From assembly GCF_963678635.1 (NCBI RefSeq), contig NC_087062.1, forward strand, positions 60,551,584 to 60,615,583: a stretch of DNA of 64,000 bases, in the 5' to 3' direction. The notes beneath the pieces were generated by a model. The model was not told the origin of the DNA. It saw only the letters and a program-made list of their open reading frames with translations, and did no database searches. A program made the position numbers and the translations under genes. Positions within the stretch are counted from its first letter, which is position 1; the number at the start of each line of letters is the position of its first letter. This document shows, one piece after another, positions 1 to 14,287 of the stretch. Origin of the DNA: Symsagittifera roscoffensis (taxonomy: Eukaryota > Xenacoelomorpha > Acoela > Convolutidae).

Positions 1-314
1 CGATTACAAATATCATCTTTTGGAACTGCATTGCTCCTAAGTTAGGAAACCATTTGAATTCAGCAACGAGAGACCCTTAAATTTCATTTTAAAAAAAATG
101 AGCGTTTTTTTTTTTCAAAAATGCAGATACGTCAATTTTGGGTCATGAGCAACAGCCTTTTTTCCCTTCATCTAAATAGCTTTATAGAGGAGGGTTAGGG
201 ATGTTGACTTCAACCTATTTGATCAAGGGAGAAAAAAATAGTCAAGGGGTTGGTTAGTGTTTTCAGTTTTGAACCATTTTCAAATACCCCAACATTTAAA
301 AAAAAGCGTCTCAC

Positions 315-547
315 TGGAATGGAAGAGGAAGCTGCCGTAATACAATTGAGTGATTGCCAATTTAGCTTTGTCATGTGCTTCGGCTGCCATGCGAATGGCC
401 ATCTGGTAATAGTTGTCAGCCATCTGATTATCCTGCTGCAGTTTGTCGTAACAAATACCAAGCGACAGACTCGAATCGTTATCGCGCCCGGAGTCCCCTC
501 CCGTCAGTTCCAAACTTTTCCGCAACACTGGAATTGCTTCTTGAAAC
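315..547 (-). CDS. TTC28: TTC28-like exon 11 (last exon in window)
   Basis: This exon codes about residues 1028-1105, with acceptor TGCTAG|GTTT and donor TTCCA|GTGAGA, ending in phase 1. It contains RFQEAIPVLRKSLEL and LGICYDKLQQDNQMADNYY. The next exon lies left of the window; bases 1-300 show no further exon. Confidence 0.88.
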
Positions 548-3500
548 CTAGCATACATATCACATCAATTAATATGAAAATTTATGCGCTATTTTAAACA
601 GGGGCGGATCTAGGATTTTCTCGAGGGGGGGGGGCGGATTTTCAAATAACTTTCCAAAATTTTGACGACCTTTTTTTTTTTTAGGTCGACCAAATTGATT
701 TTTCGAGCTCTCCCAAAGCACTGTTTTGCCCCTACTTTGGCTCATTTTCTGCGCCGCAGGCAAATTTTTGAAAAAACAGTCAGAAAAGCCGTTTTCGGGC
801 AATTTTTGAAAAATTTTGACAAAAAAATCGCGTTTTTTTTGGCGCGCGCTCCCCCTCAAAGTTAGTAGATATTGGCGCCAAAGGCGCCTTTAGAAAAATT
901 TTAGGGTCGGTCGGCCAAAAATGGATTTCTGAAAAAGTATCAAAGGGGGGACCCTTTGGGTCGGCAGGGGGTCGAATCCCTGAGGGGGGGGGGGGCGTCC
1001 GCCCCCCCCCCTAAATCCGCCCCTGATTTTAAATATTATTCATTCACTTTGTAAGAAAAAAGCATTAGCAGCATTGATAATAAGTCACATACCTTTGAAG
1101 GTCCATGAGAAACGATCCATAATCGTACAAAGTGGAACACAAGAATGATTTATCCACGAGAAACTTCACGTTGGGACTGCACTTGGAAATGTCACTTAGA
1201 TTAAGATTATTGTAGTTTTCGCAGAGCGACAGCAGATATTTGAACACTGTCAGTGCCTTCTCATCTTCGTTCTCCAAAACTAACACATCCGCCATGTTAT
1301 GCAATGCTTTCGCCGCATCTATCCACCTGTGTTGAGATTCACAAAACTTAACTAAAGTCTGATACTGCTCCACGACAGCCCTGACATCTTCCAGTTTCTG
1401 GTAACAACTTGCTATACTTAGGTTCACATTGATATGCCGAGTGACATCAGAGGCCACTTGAATGTTCAAATTGGAGCAGTTTCCCACTACTTCGCTTTGC
1501 GACTTGGTTCCTTCTCCTTCCTCTAGAAGCTGAAGCACTTTCTTGTACGTCTCAATTGCAACCTTAAACTCCTGGTCGCACATCTCGCAATCGGCCTTCG
1601 AGTTGAAAACATCCAGGACAAGCGTCTTGTCATTCAACACCTGGGCTAGTTTAAGAGCCTCGTTGAAATATTGGGTGGCTACGTGGAAGTTATTGAGCTT
1701 CATCTGCACTCGTCCCAAATAAAGCGTGCTCTGGCACTGTCCGCATAGATCCCCGTGGTCTTTGCACAAATTGAGCATTTTAGTGAAATTCAGGAGTGCC
1801 ATGTCGTACACCAGCATCTTCAGATTTACAAATCCCAAAGAACAGTTCGCTTCGATCTCCAACTCAACTTCGCCAAAGTCTACTGACAACTGCAACTGTT
1901 GCTCGTAGAACGTTTTCGCTGCCTCCATTTCCTTCGTTAGTACACACACATCTCCAATTGACCCTAGAGCTCTGAAGACACTTCTGTGGTCGTTCCTATT
2001 GGAGCATATCTTGTAGAACTTCTCGTAGCACTTTCCAGCCACTTCGAATCTGCCCAAGATCTGATTGAGAAGTCCTAAATTGTAGAAAATCTTGTGTAGG
2101 TTGGGTTGGTGGGGTAGATTCTTGGAGACGTTGAGGCTGTGGAGGTAGTAGCGAAGGGAGCTTCTGAATTCCTCCAAGCGGAAGTAGATGTAACCAAGAG
2201 TGAAAAGAACACTACACTGAACGTCCTCGTCGCATTTTTCGGCCACAAGCAGCACCTAAAACCAACTTTATTTCCTCCCGGCTTTTTAAACGTCCCCGCC
2301 ATCTATCCCTAATCAACTACATTTAATTCAATTTTTAATTAAATTTTCGATCACCTGATGTAATTACAACTTACATTAGCCGGTATCCATTTTAAGAATT
2401 TTTACAAAATGTCGACTGCACATATAGCCTTGTAAATCCCTGGTTACCAGAATGTCTAGACCAACCCTACACGCTATAACGAAAGATGTTCAATTGATTT
2501 CTACGTAAACATCAAGCTGCCTCTTACCTGTTTGAAATATGGCAACGCTTTGCTGAACTGCTCAGTAGACGCATAGAACTTCCCCAATGTGAGGTGGGCG
2601 TTCATTATCAAGGGAGACGAGTTCTCGGAGGGAGGCGATATAGAGTTAGCCAGCGCGACATGCTTCAGCAGAGAGGTCTCCGCATTTGAGTGCTCTTTGC
2701 TGCACTGGTAGGCCAGACCTAGATTGCCAGTGGCCACGCATTGTCCAACCATATCTCTTTTCTCCCCACTCAGTTCGATTTCCATCGTGAAATACTTGAT
2801 AGCACCTTCGTAGTTCTTCAGCTCCACGCAGCAGCTAAACCCAACAAGTTTCTTTTCATTAAATGAACTAGATCTTCACCAAAACTCTAGATACCCACCG
2901 GAAAAAAGGTAAACTTTTTGCTTCGCTTGAAAGATCAGTGGTTCGAGATCCCATCCCAGTCGTTAAAAATGCATACAGAGAAGATAGGGTATTAGAGTAA
3001 CAACAACAACCGAACAAAAATCAAACACAGAGGCGAAGCGGAGCTTCGCACCACTTGCCAAGCAACACTAACATAAAATAACAAGACAGCTCGTACCAGC
3101 GCAAATTCCTGAATGTTCCAGCTGCCTTTTGAGGTCTATGGAGCAGTAATAACATGAAAAAATAAGATGTCAAAAAGAAAATGAAATTTTTTTAAATTAG
3201 ATTTATTTTGTGAAAATCATCCCCCATGCGCCATATAAAGTACAAAGTGATAAAATTAGCTTGTAGTAACATATCAATTATGGCAAATAATCTTCCTTCA
3301 ACCAATTTGGAAAGATTTCTATGACGGATTAAATCTCCGCTTACGCGTTAATAGCGCGTTAATTGTCCCAAATTGGGCCAAAATAGCTATCTTTGATCAT
3401 TTTTCGTAAAGTTATGGGGGTTTACAGGTAAAAAATCTTTTCAAATTTAAGCTTAAGACAACAATACCTTTTGAATGATTCAAAAATTCGTCAAAAATGG

Positions 3501-6500
3501 CTATTTAAAAACTCGAAATTTGTCTGAAGAAAAAACCCACCCCGAGCACAACTATTCCGTTACTTTCGTTACGAAAGTCGGAACAAAAACATTCAAAGCC
3601 GAAAATGAAAACTTTTCAGAAAAAAATAGGTCAATCAAACTTTCATGTCTCGATAGAAGTTCATTCCAGCAAACACCCCAAACGCTTAAATTTTAAATCA
3701 TCAACAACGGAAAAAAATTTACGAAAAGAAACAAAGCCGACAATTTTTGAGCAGGCACAAGTTGAGCCGAAAATATTATTTCATGAAAAAATGTTTAAAA
3801 TCCCACCTCAAAGAACAATGGACAACAATTGCACTTGCAACTACAATGGAAAATGCTTACAGCAAAAAAAATCAGTGATGTGGCAACTAAGCCGACCATC
3901 TTTGAGCAGACACCAACTGAACCGGAAAATTTTTTTTTAAATTAGAATGAAATTAGAATGAACAACCTTTGCACGTGCAACTAGAAAAAAAAACTGTCTA
4001 CAACACAAGCTAAATCGGTTGTGGCAATTTAGCCGACAAAGCCTGAGCGAACAAACGAAAAACACTTCATTTTTCTCGGATTTTTTTTCAATTTCCTTGA
4101 TACTGAAAAAAACTAAGATCCGGCCATAACGACTCCAACCCCAGAGTAAAAAAAGCAACTGCTTTACCTCCAGGCCAAGTGGGAAGCAACCTGGAACATG
4201 CTAAGAGAAGGTAAGAGGAGACGAAGAAAAGAAAATAGAAAAGAAGTGATTCAACTGATTTTGTTAAACTTATTGTTAACCCAAAAAAGTCCATATTCCA
4301 GATTAATAAGTCTTGCTTATCGCAAGCGTAAGCAGCTTGTATATTGGCCCTTCTCATAAGGCAGAAAACAAGATAAAAAAGAGCTTCGCATCACTTCGAT
4401 ACAGTGAGAAAAACTGAAAAAGTTCAGACTTTCCAAAACTAACTATCAAAATCTCGTTTTCTCTAAAAATTGTTTAAAAGCGGAAGAAAACTAAGACAGA
4501 TACAAGATTAAATAGTTAGTAGATATGAAATTGTTGGATACTTTTTTCTTCGAAGGAATTTGCTAAAGAAAGCTCTATAAAGCAAGCGAAACTAATATTG
4601 ATATTGATACACAGAAGCGAAGCTGAGCTTCGGAACACTGGCGACGACACAACAAGTATAGGACGAAAAAAGTATGATGCTAAAGTACCACAGAGCAGTT
4701 CGAACGATGCAACCACTGAGCAAGGAACTAAAAAAAACATAGCCAACAAATAGCTGGAAAAAATTCAATGAACACAAGGAAACAGAAATTAACATGTTTT
4801 AGAAAACTTCAACTTTCGCAATTAATGCTCTTTTTGAATTTCAAGACGAATTTATGATTGACACCTTTAAAAAAATAATAATAATTCAATTTGAGAAAAC
4901 TGGATCAATCGATTAACTTTAAATTCCGCTGGGAAATTTGAAATATAGCCAACAGACCGTTGGCAAAGAGTCAAAAAAAGCAAGTTAACAGAAAAAAAAA
5001 TAACTTCCTTTGAAAAAGCTCATCTTTCGGATTTTAAAGAAACAAAATGACCTTTGAATTTCTAAAACCATTTATGACTGACACTTTTTTGATTATATTA
5101 ATCAAATTTGAAAAAACTGGATCAATAAGTAAGTTCTTTATTTCGCTGGAAATCTAAAGTTTAAACTCCACTTTCGAAACTATAAGTCAATCACGCTTTT
5201 GGTGACCATTACACTCTCGCTGTTCGATCGAGGAGTTTCCCTTCGTTTCAACGAAAGAAATGAAATGACCTTGAAACGAAATCAAAAGCCAAACTGCATA
5301 AATCAAAAAAGAGCGTGAACAAAACAAAAAAAATCACCAAGATCTCTATAAAACTACTCACTACGTTCATAATTTTTAATTAAAATCCACTTTCGAAACT
5401 AGAAGTCCTTTCGTTTTTTCCACCTTTCTACTTGGAGCGCGCAATTTATTTAACTTTTAGCAGATGAATTTGAATTAAAATCAAAAAGGTATATACACTC
5501 AAATGCATTCAAAAACGTATTAATATGCTTGAATGCACATCTGCAATTATTACAGTATTTTAAGACTTTTTCATTTAAAAAAACGAACAAAAATCACTAA
5601 GAATTATAGAGTCTTCACTACGTTCAATGGCTCTTAATCTATAAAATAATCTTATCATGGGCCTTTTAAGCACATAAAAAGCAAAAAGTAAGCAGCCGAA
5701 AAATGAAGATTTAAAATTGTGAAAAAGAGCATTTCAGTATTCAGAGGCGTTCAGAAATTTTATGAAAATGAGCATTTCAGTAAGAAAGTCGTTTACAAAA
5801 AGAAAAAAATCTGTTAGAAAGGTTATCCACCAGCTGTTTAAACAGGCTGAGGATAGTGAACGCCATGCAGTTGTAGAATCATTTCCGACTCGGATCGGAA
5901 TCCAGATGCACCCTAAACTTTCCTAATTATCAGCGAGTTTTGACTCTTGCCCTTGACAGCCTCTTTCCCTGTCTCTTGCCCTTGACACGGCTTTACTACT
6001 GACGGCTACGTTCACTGTTTGCACACAGGCGAAGCGCAGTTTCGCAAAACTTGCGAATCAATTAAACAATTGCTTTACAAAATACTGAAAAAAATTAGGC
6101 TGGTAAAATAACATGAAAAGTCCAAATAACTCTATCTACAAAAATTTCATACCTTTGTTTGAGACGATTTTCATAAACAGATTCAACAAGCTTTGCGAAT
6201 CAATGACCGAGCGGCAACTAAGGCGAAAAAACCTGGATCGACCATCGTTAAGCCGAAACTGTAGACATGAAAAAAATTCAAGCTATAAAATTTTTTGAAG
6301 TTGAAACTTTGACGACTCATCCCTCCTGAAACAGGCAAAAACATTAAAAACAAATCGACCTTAAAGCTGCGCAACATAAGTTGACTGAAGACGATACAAT
6401 TAAAGCATTGCATTCCAAGAAATTGAAGAAAAAAGACAGAGGCTAATCTTCACACCACTTGCGATACAAAAGACGAACACAGCGAAGTCGAAAAAAATTC

Positions 6501-9500
6501 TATAATTTCGAACTAGATGGATCGATAAGGCTAGGTTTCAAACAACAACGAACCAATACAATAGACTCGTTAAAAATCTGAAATCCAATCTATAAAAAAA
6601 TCTTATCACGGGCCTTTTAAGCAGATAAAAAGCAAAAAGTAAGCAGCCAAAAAATGAAGATTTAAAATTGTGAAAATGAGCATTTCAGTAAGAAAGTCGT
6701 TTACAAAAAGAGAAAAGTCTGTTAGTAAGGTTATCCATCAGCAGTTAAAACAGGCTGAGGATAGTGAACGCCATGCAGTGGTAGAATCATTTCCGACTCG
6801 GATCGGAATCCAGATGCACCTTCAACTTTCCTAATTCGACAACGGGTTTTGACTCAGAGGCAAAACGAACAGCCTCTTGCCCTTGCTAGAGACAGGGCAA
6901 CAGCCTCTTTCCCTGTCTCTTGCCCTTGACACGGCTTTACTACTGACGGCTACGTTCACTGTTTGCACACAGGCGAAGCGCAGTTTCGCAAAACTTGCGA
7001 ATCAATTAAACAATTGCTTTAAAAAATACTGAAAAAAATTAGGCTGGTAAAATAACATGAAAAGTCCAAATAACTCTATCTACAAAAATTTCATACCTTT
7101 GTTTGAGACGATTTTCATAAACAGATTCAACAAGCTTTGCGAATCAATGAACGAGCGGCAACTAAGGCGAAAAAACCTGGATCGACCATCGTTAAGCCGA
7201 AACTGTAGACATGAAAAAAATTCAAGCTATAAAATTTTTTGAAATTGAAACTTTGACGACTCATCCCTCCTGAAACAGGCAAAAGCATTAAAAACAAATC
7301 GACCTTAAAGCTGCGCAACATAAGTTGACTGAAGACGATACAATTAAAGCATTGCATTCCAAGAAATTGAAGAAAAAAGACAGAGGCTAAGCTTCGCACC
7401 ACTTGCGATACAAAAGACGAACACAGCGAAGTCGAAAAAAATTCTATAATTTCGAACTATATGGATCGATAAGGCTAGGTTTGAAGCAACAACGAGCCAA
7501 TACAACAGACTCGTTAAAAATCTGAAATCCAATCTATAAAATAATCTTATCACGGGCCTTTTAAGCAGATAAAAAGCAAAAAGTAAGCAGCCAAAAAATG
7601 AAGATTTAAAATTGTGAAAATTAGCATTTCAGTATTCAGAGGCGTTAAGAAATTTTATGAAAATGAGCATTTCAGTAAGAAAGTCGTTTCCAAAAAGAGA
7701 AAAATCTGTTAGAAAGGTTATCCACCAGCTGTTTAAACAGGCTGAGGATAGTGAACGCCAGGCAGTGGTAGAATCATTTCCGACTCGGATCGGAATCCAG
7801 ATGCACCCTAAACTTTCCTAATTATACAGCGGGTTTTGACTCTTGCCCTTGACAGCCTCTTTCCCTGTCTCTTGCCCTTGACACGGCTTTACTACTGACG
7901 GCTACGTAAACTGTTTGCACACAGGCGAAGCGCAGTTTCGCAAAACTTGCGAATCAATTAAACAATTGCTTTACAAAATACTGAAAAAAATTAGGCTGGT
8001 AAAATAACATGAAAAGTCCAAATAACTCTATCTACAAAAATTTCATACCTTTGTTTGAGACGATTTTCATAAACAGATTCAACAAGCTTTGCGAATCAAT
8101 GACCGAGCGGCAACTAAGTCGAAAAAACTTGGGTCGATCATCGTTAAGCCGAAACTGTAGTCATGAAAAATACTCAAGCTATAAAATTTTTTGAAGTTGA
8201 AATTTTGACGACTCATCCCTTCTGAAACAGGCAAAAACATTTAAAACAAATCGACCTTAAAGCTGCGCAAGATAAGTTGACTTAAGACGATACAATTAAA
8301 GCATTGCATTCCAAGATATTGAAGAAAAAAAGACACAGAGGCTAAGCTTCGCACTACTTGCGATACAAAACACGAACGCCACGAAGTCGAAAAAAATTAT
8401 AGAATTTCGAACTAGATGGATCGATAAGGCTACGTTTCAAACATTAACGAGCCAATACAATAGAATGTGAAACATATCACGCGGTAACAAAGCCGTAAAT
8501 ACCTTAGCAATAACCCTTTAGGCCGAAAAAAATTTTCAAGTCCCCCACATCCTCCAAATGTGCACTCCATTGAACTCAAAAAGTGCATATATACCTAAAT
8601 GCGTCAATATTTTAAGACTTTTTCCTAAAAAAAACTGAAAAAATCATCAAGACCTATATAAGAGTCTTCACTGCGTTCATTACTCTTAAACAAAGACGGA
8701 AAAAAATAAGATTACTAAAAAATTATTAAGTCCCCCTCACCCTTAAAATATATTCACAGCTCGTGCAACGACAAAATGTGTGGCGACTAAGCCGATGTAA
8801 TATAGGCCAAAATCTTTTAAGACAATTAAGAAGTTATTCCCCCACCCTCAAAACACAGACACCCCACCCTGCGGGGACTACCCTGTCTTGAAGGTAGTCC
8901 CCCACCCTCAAAACACAAACTTTTTTCGCCCATCAAAAAGCGCAATATACGGCCATTAAACCGATATTATATAGGCTAAAACTAATCAAGTCGAATAAAA
9001 AAAGAAAAACAAAAAAAATTGTTGTCATGAAAAAATTGAACTATAAATTCTATTGGATGTGAACATACAATCTATGTTTCTCTCGAAACCACTCGAAATT
9101 AGGCCACTAAGTCGATATAAAATAGACCCCAGCCTATTAAGGCAAAAAAAGGACAAAAAATAACAAAAAAAAAACAATTTTAACAAATCGAGTTGGAAAA
9201 ATCACAACCAACATTAAAGTCAAATTTTGAAAAGGACGGGTGCTTAAAATAACAAACTTACTTGCAACTAAGAGGAGTAGGATTTGCAAATAGGACGAAG
9301 AAAAGAGAATTTGCAAAGAGGATTTGTGAAGGAGTCCAGAAGTGAGTCCTGTCGACAAGGTTGTTTACGGGAAAAAAAGTCTAGTACCCGATTGCAATAC
9401 CCTTCCTTTTCGCAAGGGTAAAAAAATAAATTAAAAATTAATTTGAAAATCTGCAAAAATTTCATACTTTTGTCTCGGGTGATATTCATAAACAGTCCAA

Positions 9501-12500
9501 ACAAGCATTGAGAATCAATGACTGAGCGGCAACTAAGGCCAAAAGAACTTGGGTCGAACATCGTTAAGCCAAAAACAAAAGAAGAGATAAAAAAACAAAA
9601 GGTATACATCTTTTTTTAAAATTTGCGACTGATCCCTCCTGAAGCGAGCAAACGCAAAAGATTAAATGGCCCTTGAAATTGCGCACCCCTTTCAACAAAA
9701 AAAAATCAAAAATACTATATATGTACTCAAAAATAGTGTTGGTTAAATTTACAACCGACAGATCAACTTTCAACTGGAGTAAAAATTGTTCAAATCAAAA
9801 ATTTTAAAACCCCAGTTTCGATTAAGAACCACTTAAGAAGCTTATCATTCAATACAAATTGAATTTAGAAAACGGAAAATCAGCCAACACAAATAAGGAC
9901 GGAAGCCACAAACCCAAAAAAAATCATCATTAATTCAATAACTATTTTTGAGAAGCGAAAAAATATATACTAACCCACATGAACGAAAAAAAAGTTTTAA
10001 TTGAATTTAAAAGGAGCTGGGAAATTTCTGAAGAGGAGTTGTTACACAGGCGAAACTGCGCTTTGTAAATACGAGCGAGAAAGTGCCAAATATACCGTAA
10101 CTTTTAAGTACACGGCAACTCAATTTTGCAAATACACTTCGGAACGTTATGAACTAAAGGCAAGAAAACTAAGTTCGCATAAACAGAATAGAATGTATTA
10201 AGCCAAATTGAGTATAAATTATCAAAAAATCTAGCGAAGTATTTCGAGTAGAAAAAGCTTCTGAAATGTTAATCTAATTATTAGAGTATTGCATGAAACA
10301 AATAGCTTTATTCGGTTCAATTGATGAATTAAAAAAAGCATCAATTATTATAGTATTGCATAAAACAAATAGCTTTTTTTTGGTTCAATTGATGAGTTTA
10401 AAAAAAAAGCATCAATTTTGTTAACCTATTACTAATCAAATGTCAAAGCGCATGTAAATATACAGCTAATGCATCATACTAACTCAAAAAAGTCACCAGA
10501 AGTAGCACTTTCATTAACGATTTAGGTTGCAAAAAACGCTGATTAGTACTATCATACTACGCTACGCTCGTGTACAAAAAACAAAGAAGAAAAGAAAAGG
10601 TAAAAGAAGCCTTGAAAATAAAAAAACTTCTGCTATGGCGGACTCAAACCTACGACCATGAGATTTGGAGTCGCTTGTCATCGCATCTGCGCCAAGGGCC
10701 TTTGAAAGTTCACTTATACTGGCCACCAATAAAGCAGCTGAAGATACTTAAAAAAATGACTAGGCTAAGCAGCAAAAGTCACGCAATATGTAAGTGGACA
10801 CACATTTTGCAAGAAGTAATTAAGAATATATAGACTTGCTATCACAAATCCGTATGGGTGCCTCCGAAATCGGCACCAACATTTGCGACTTAGCTACGGA
10901 GAAAAAGAACACTCGTACCATAAAACTACGCTGGCTAAAGCTCGCTTCAAAATTGATATACTGTTGTAGGAAACAAATAGCTTTCTTCGGTTCATTTGAT
11001 ACATTAAAAATGCATCAACTGTGTTAAATCATTAGTAATCAAATTGTCAAAAAACATGCTATTAAAAAATTAATTCAGCCTTTTGCTTACAAAGTAGCTT
11101 TTAAATTTGCGACTTAGACTCGAAACAAGTAGCCTTGTAGTATCACACTACCCTTCGCTTGTTTAAATAGTTTTAAATGATTTTAAATTAATTTTTCAGC
11201 AGATGCTTTTGGTCAACGTTTTTCGAACTTTCCTAAATTTCACCAGGAATAATGAAAATTTTGACGTCATAATGCTCAGGCGCGTAACCGAAAACACCAA
11301 AATATTAACCTGGCAATATATCCGCAAATTTTGCTCTGATAACTCTTCACGTTTTCCTGGGTTGAGCACCGCAGACTCTGGTCGAAAAAATCCACAGCGG
11401 CTGGAAAATCCTCTCTACTGTAGTACACCACCCCCAGATTCACAAGGGCTTGGATCTTCAATTTCACATCCGAGCAAGTTTCCGCCATGGCTAGTTGCTT
11501 CTGGTGAGCTTGCAGACTTTTTTCCGTTTCACCTTGCAGTCTGAAAACTGTTCCGAGACCGTAGTATGCTTTTGCTTGAACGGCTGCTTTGGCTTGAACT
11601 GGAAACCTGTTGAACTGGCTGCTGTCTAAGGGTCCACCAGCTCCATCGTTATCTTTCAGATCACTTCCGGCTTGTTTAGTCTGATTGAAGAATCCTATAG
11701 ACTCCGAGTACCTGAATTGACTGGATTTTGTCCGGAGCAAGGTTTTAGCTAATAAATTTTTTGAACAAAAATCATTTTCATGGACTGAGAAAAATACTTC
11801 AAGTGATTAGTACACAGGTGAAAAGACGCTATAATACAAAAGTAGATTTTTTCGACAAATTTGGTAAGTTTTCAACAAAATAGTACTCGTAAAACAAGTA
11901 CATTTTGTAAAATAGTTTCAATAAATCGGGTGGTCATTAGTCGGTTGAACCCCTTAAATCGGTCCCTGTCATTGTATCCATAATATATCAGTATTATTTC
12001 GTACTCCAAGATCAATTTATGTCAAACCTTCCTAGTTGGCAACTGACAGTTCCCAGATTGTAACAGGCTCTGGCCACTTCCATATTGTTCTCTAATCTGG
12101 CTGCGATATCTCGATGTTCCAGATGACATGCAAATGCAGACTCCAAATCACCCATCAACTCATGCACAACCCCTAAACGCGCAACATTTCCTTTAGAGAA
12201 GGGTTAAATTTACAACATAGGTAACAGAGAGACAAATGACAATGAAGCCAAGACCTATAAAAAGGAATGATTTGAAAGCTCTTAAAATTACTAAAATACT
12301 TAATGATTTGGCACAGAGGTGAAGCAAAAAGCAATTAAAACAAGACAAAAAGCAGCATTATAAAGTACTATAGGAAAAACTATAAATAAGCCTCGATTTA
12401 CCAAAACATCTGCCACGAGATTCGAACCCGCGATCTTTTGTCCTCGATCTTTTGAACCCGCGAAAGTGTCCTCGATCTTTTGAGGGGGAAAAATGTTCTC

Positions 12501-14248
12501 AGATACGCTCTCAGTCTTACCACAGTACTATGGTTGCTTGCTGTAGACTGAGCACTTAGTACAATAGACAAGACAAGAAACTTGAGCTTTTAGAAACACA
12601 GCAATAAAAGTGATGAAAGGTACAAACGACGAAAATATATTTTTCTCAAATCATCATCTATCACCCCAAATTTGTTCCCATTCCACTTACTTCGTCAAAT
12701 AAAGAACCCCAGTGAATACCCCAATTTGTTTCCTTTAGAAGATATGAGCTTTTTACTTTTTTTTTATATGAAGACAGGAAAAAAGAGGACAATTTTTTCG
12801 TCCGCTATCCGGCTCAAACCTGGGCCCCCGTGCTGGGAGGTTTGCGCTTATCCTCCAGACTATCTGACCGATGTACAGAAAAAACGATTTTTTTTTTCAT
12901 GTTTCACTTTAATTAATCCAATTCAACCCAAATCGAAACACAGAGGCGAAACGGAGCCAGAAACTTAAAGACAACAGCAACATAATAAAAACACAAGTCG
13001 AAGCAAATTGAAAAAATTAAAATTTTCATAGTCTCGATAAAGGACAACTACAGCTGAAGGTACGCGTTAGACATTTTTGAAGTTGCTATACTGATATAGG
13101 ACGAAAAGCGTAAGCTAAATAGGACTTCGACCAAAACCTAAAGTGTTTCTCTACTAAAATAAGTGAGAAGTGAAAACTTTTGAGATATTGGAATATCCCA
13201 CGGAATTAACATTTCTCTTACAAAAAAGACGTCGCTTCAGCAGGAAAAAGTCTCGCAACCGATTATTTCGTGTGAACTTTTGATCTCCGATTTGATTCAA
13301 AAAAACTTTCTAAAAAAACAGTCGAAAGTTCAAAAAATTTGACTTCCCAAAATCCAAAACTTTTTTTCTACAAAAAAAATAAGTCAAGATCGCTAAATAA
13401 AAGAAAACTTCCAAAACTTGTTTCCCTGATTGATCACTTAACCTGAGCATTAGCTCGGTAGTTTTCTAGCAACGTCAAAAAGTTTTCAAAAAAAGTTTTA
13501 AACTATTCCGAGGGCCATAAATGTTTGAGCTAAAAATTTGAGCGTAATCGCTTTCGCAAAGAAGCTTACCACAACCCGCACTTTGAATTAAAATCAAATT
13601 TTCAGAAAAAAATTTAAAACGGTCAAAATATTTTTTTTAAATGACTGTTCTGAGGACAATAACTTTTTCTTTTAATTAATTTATGAAAGACCGCAAATGC
13701 AGAGGAGCTTCATACTACCCGTTATCTCCACTGAGCCAACAAAATCAGATTTGAAAGGTTCGTTTCAGAGAAAAATTAAAAACTAAAACGGACCAAACAA
13801 CCAAAAATTTGACTATTTCGAGGGCCATAACTTTCAGTGTAAAAAAAAATTGGGCGTAGCCGATTATGTAGGAAAGCTTTGCAAAACCCGTTCAATTCAT
13901 AAAAACTAAAATCTCAGATTTGTTGGGTAGCTTTTAAGAAAACAAAAAATCAAATATGGATCAAATATTCACCCATAGACATTATGGAAGAGGCATAAAA
14001 CCACTATACCCAATAAAAATAAAAAAAAAACAAAAAATGTCGAAGAAACTAGATCTATCAAATTTAATTTACCTAGTCATCAACAAAACACAAAAAGACA
14101 ATAGAAGGTATAATTAAAATCTGAAGAAAACTTACCAAGCGGCAACAAGGTCAATAACACCCGAGAGCAGAACATCTTTAACAGTCGAAAAAAATTTCAA
14201 TTAAGACTTAAAAACTAATGAAAAAAATGTCAAGTCCCCATACCCTCA

Positions 14249-14287
<39 letters not shown>

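Noticed and set aside
250-597. Plus-strand frame of 115 codons
   Set aside because: It is antisense to TTC28-like exon 11 and has no independent support.
6113-8194. A 61-codon frame conserved in three copies (MKSPNNSIYKNF)
   Set aside because: Conservation is explained by the 0.95-kb tandem duplication. The frame is AT-rich, has no motif and is lost in the older copy at 9.5 kb.
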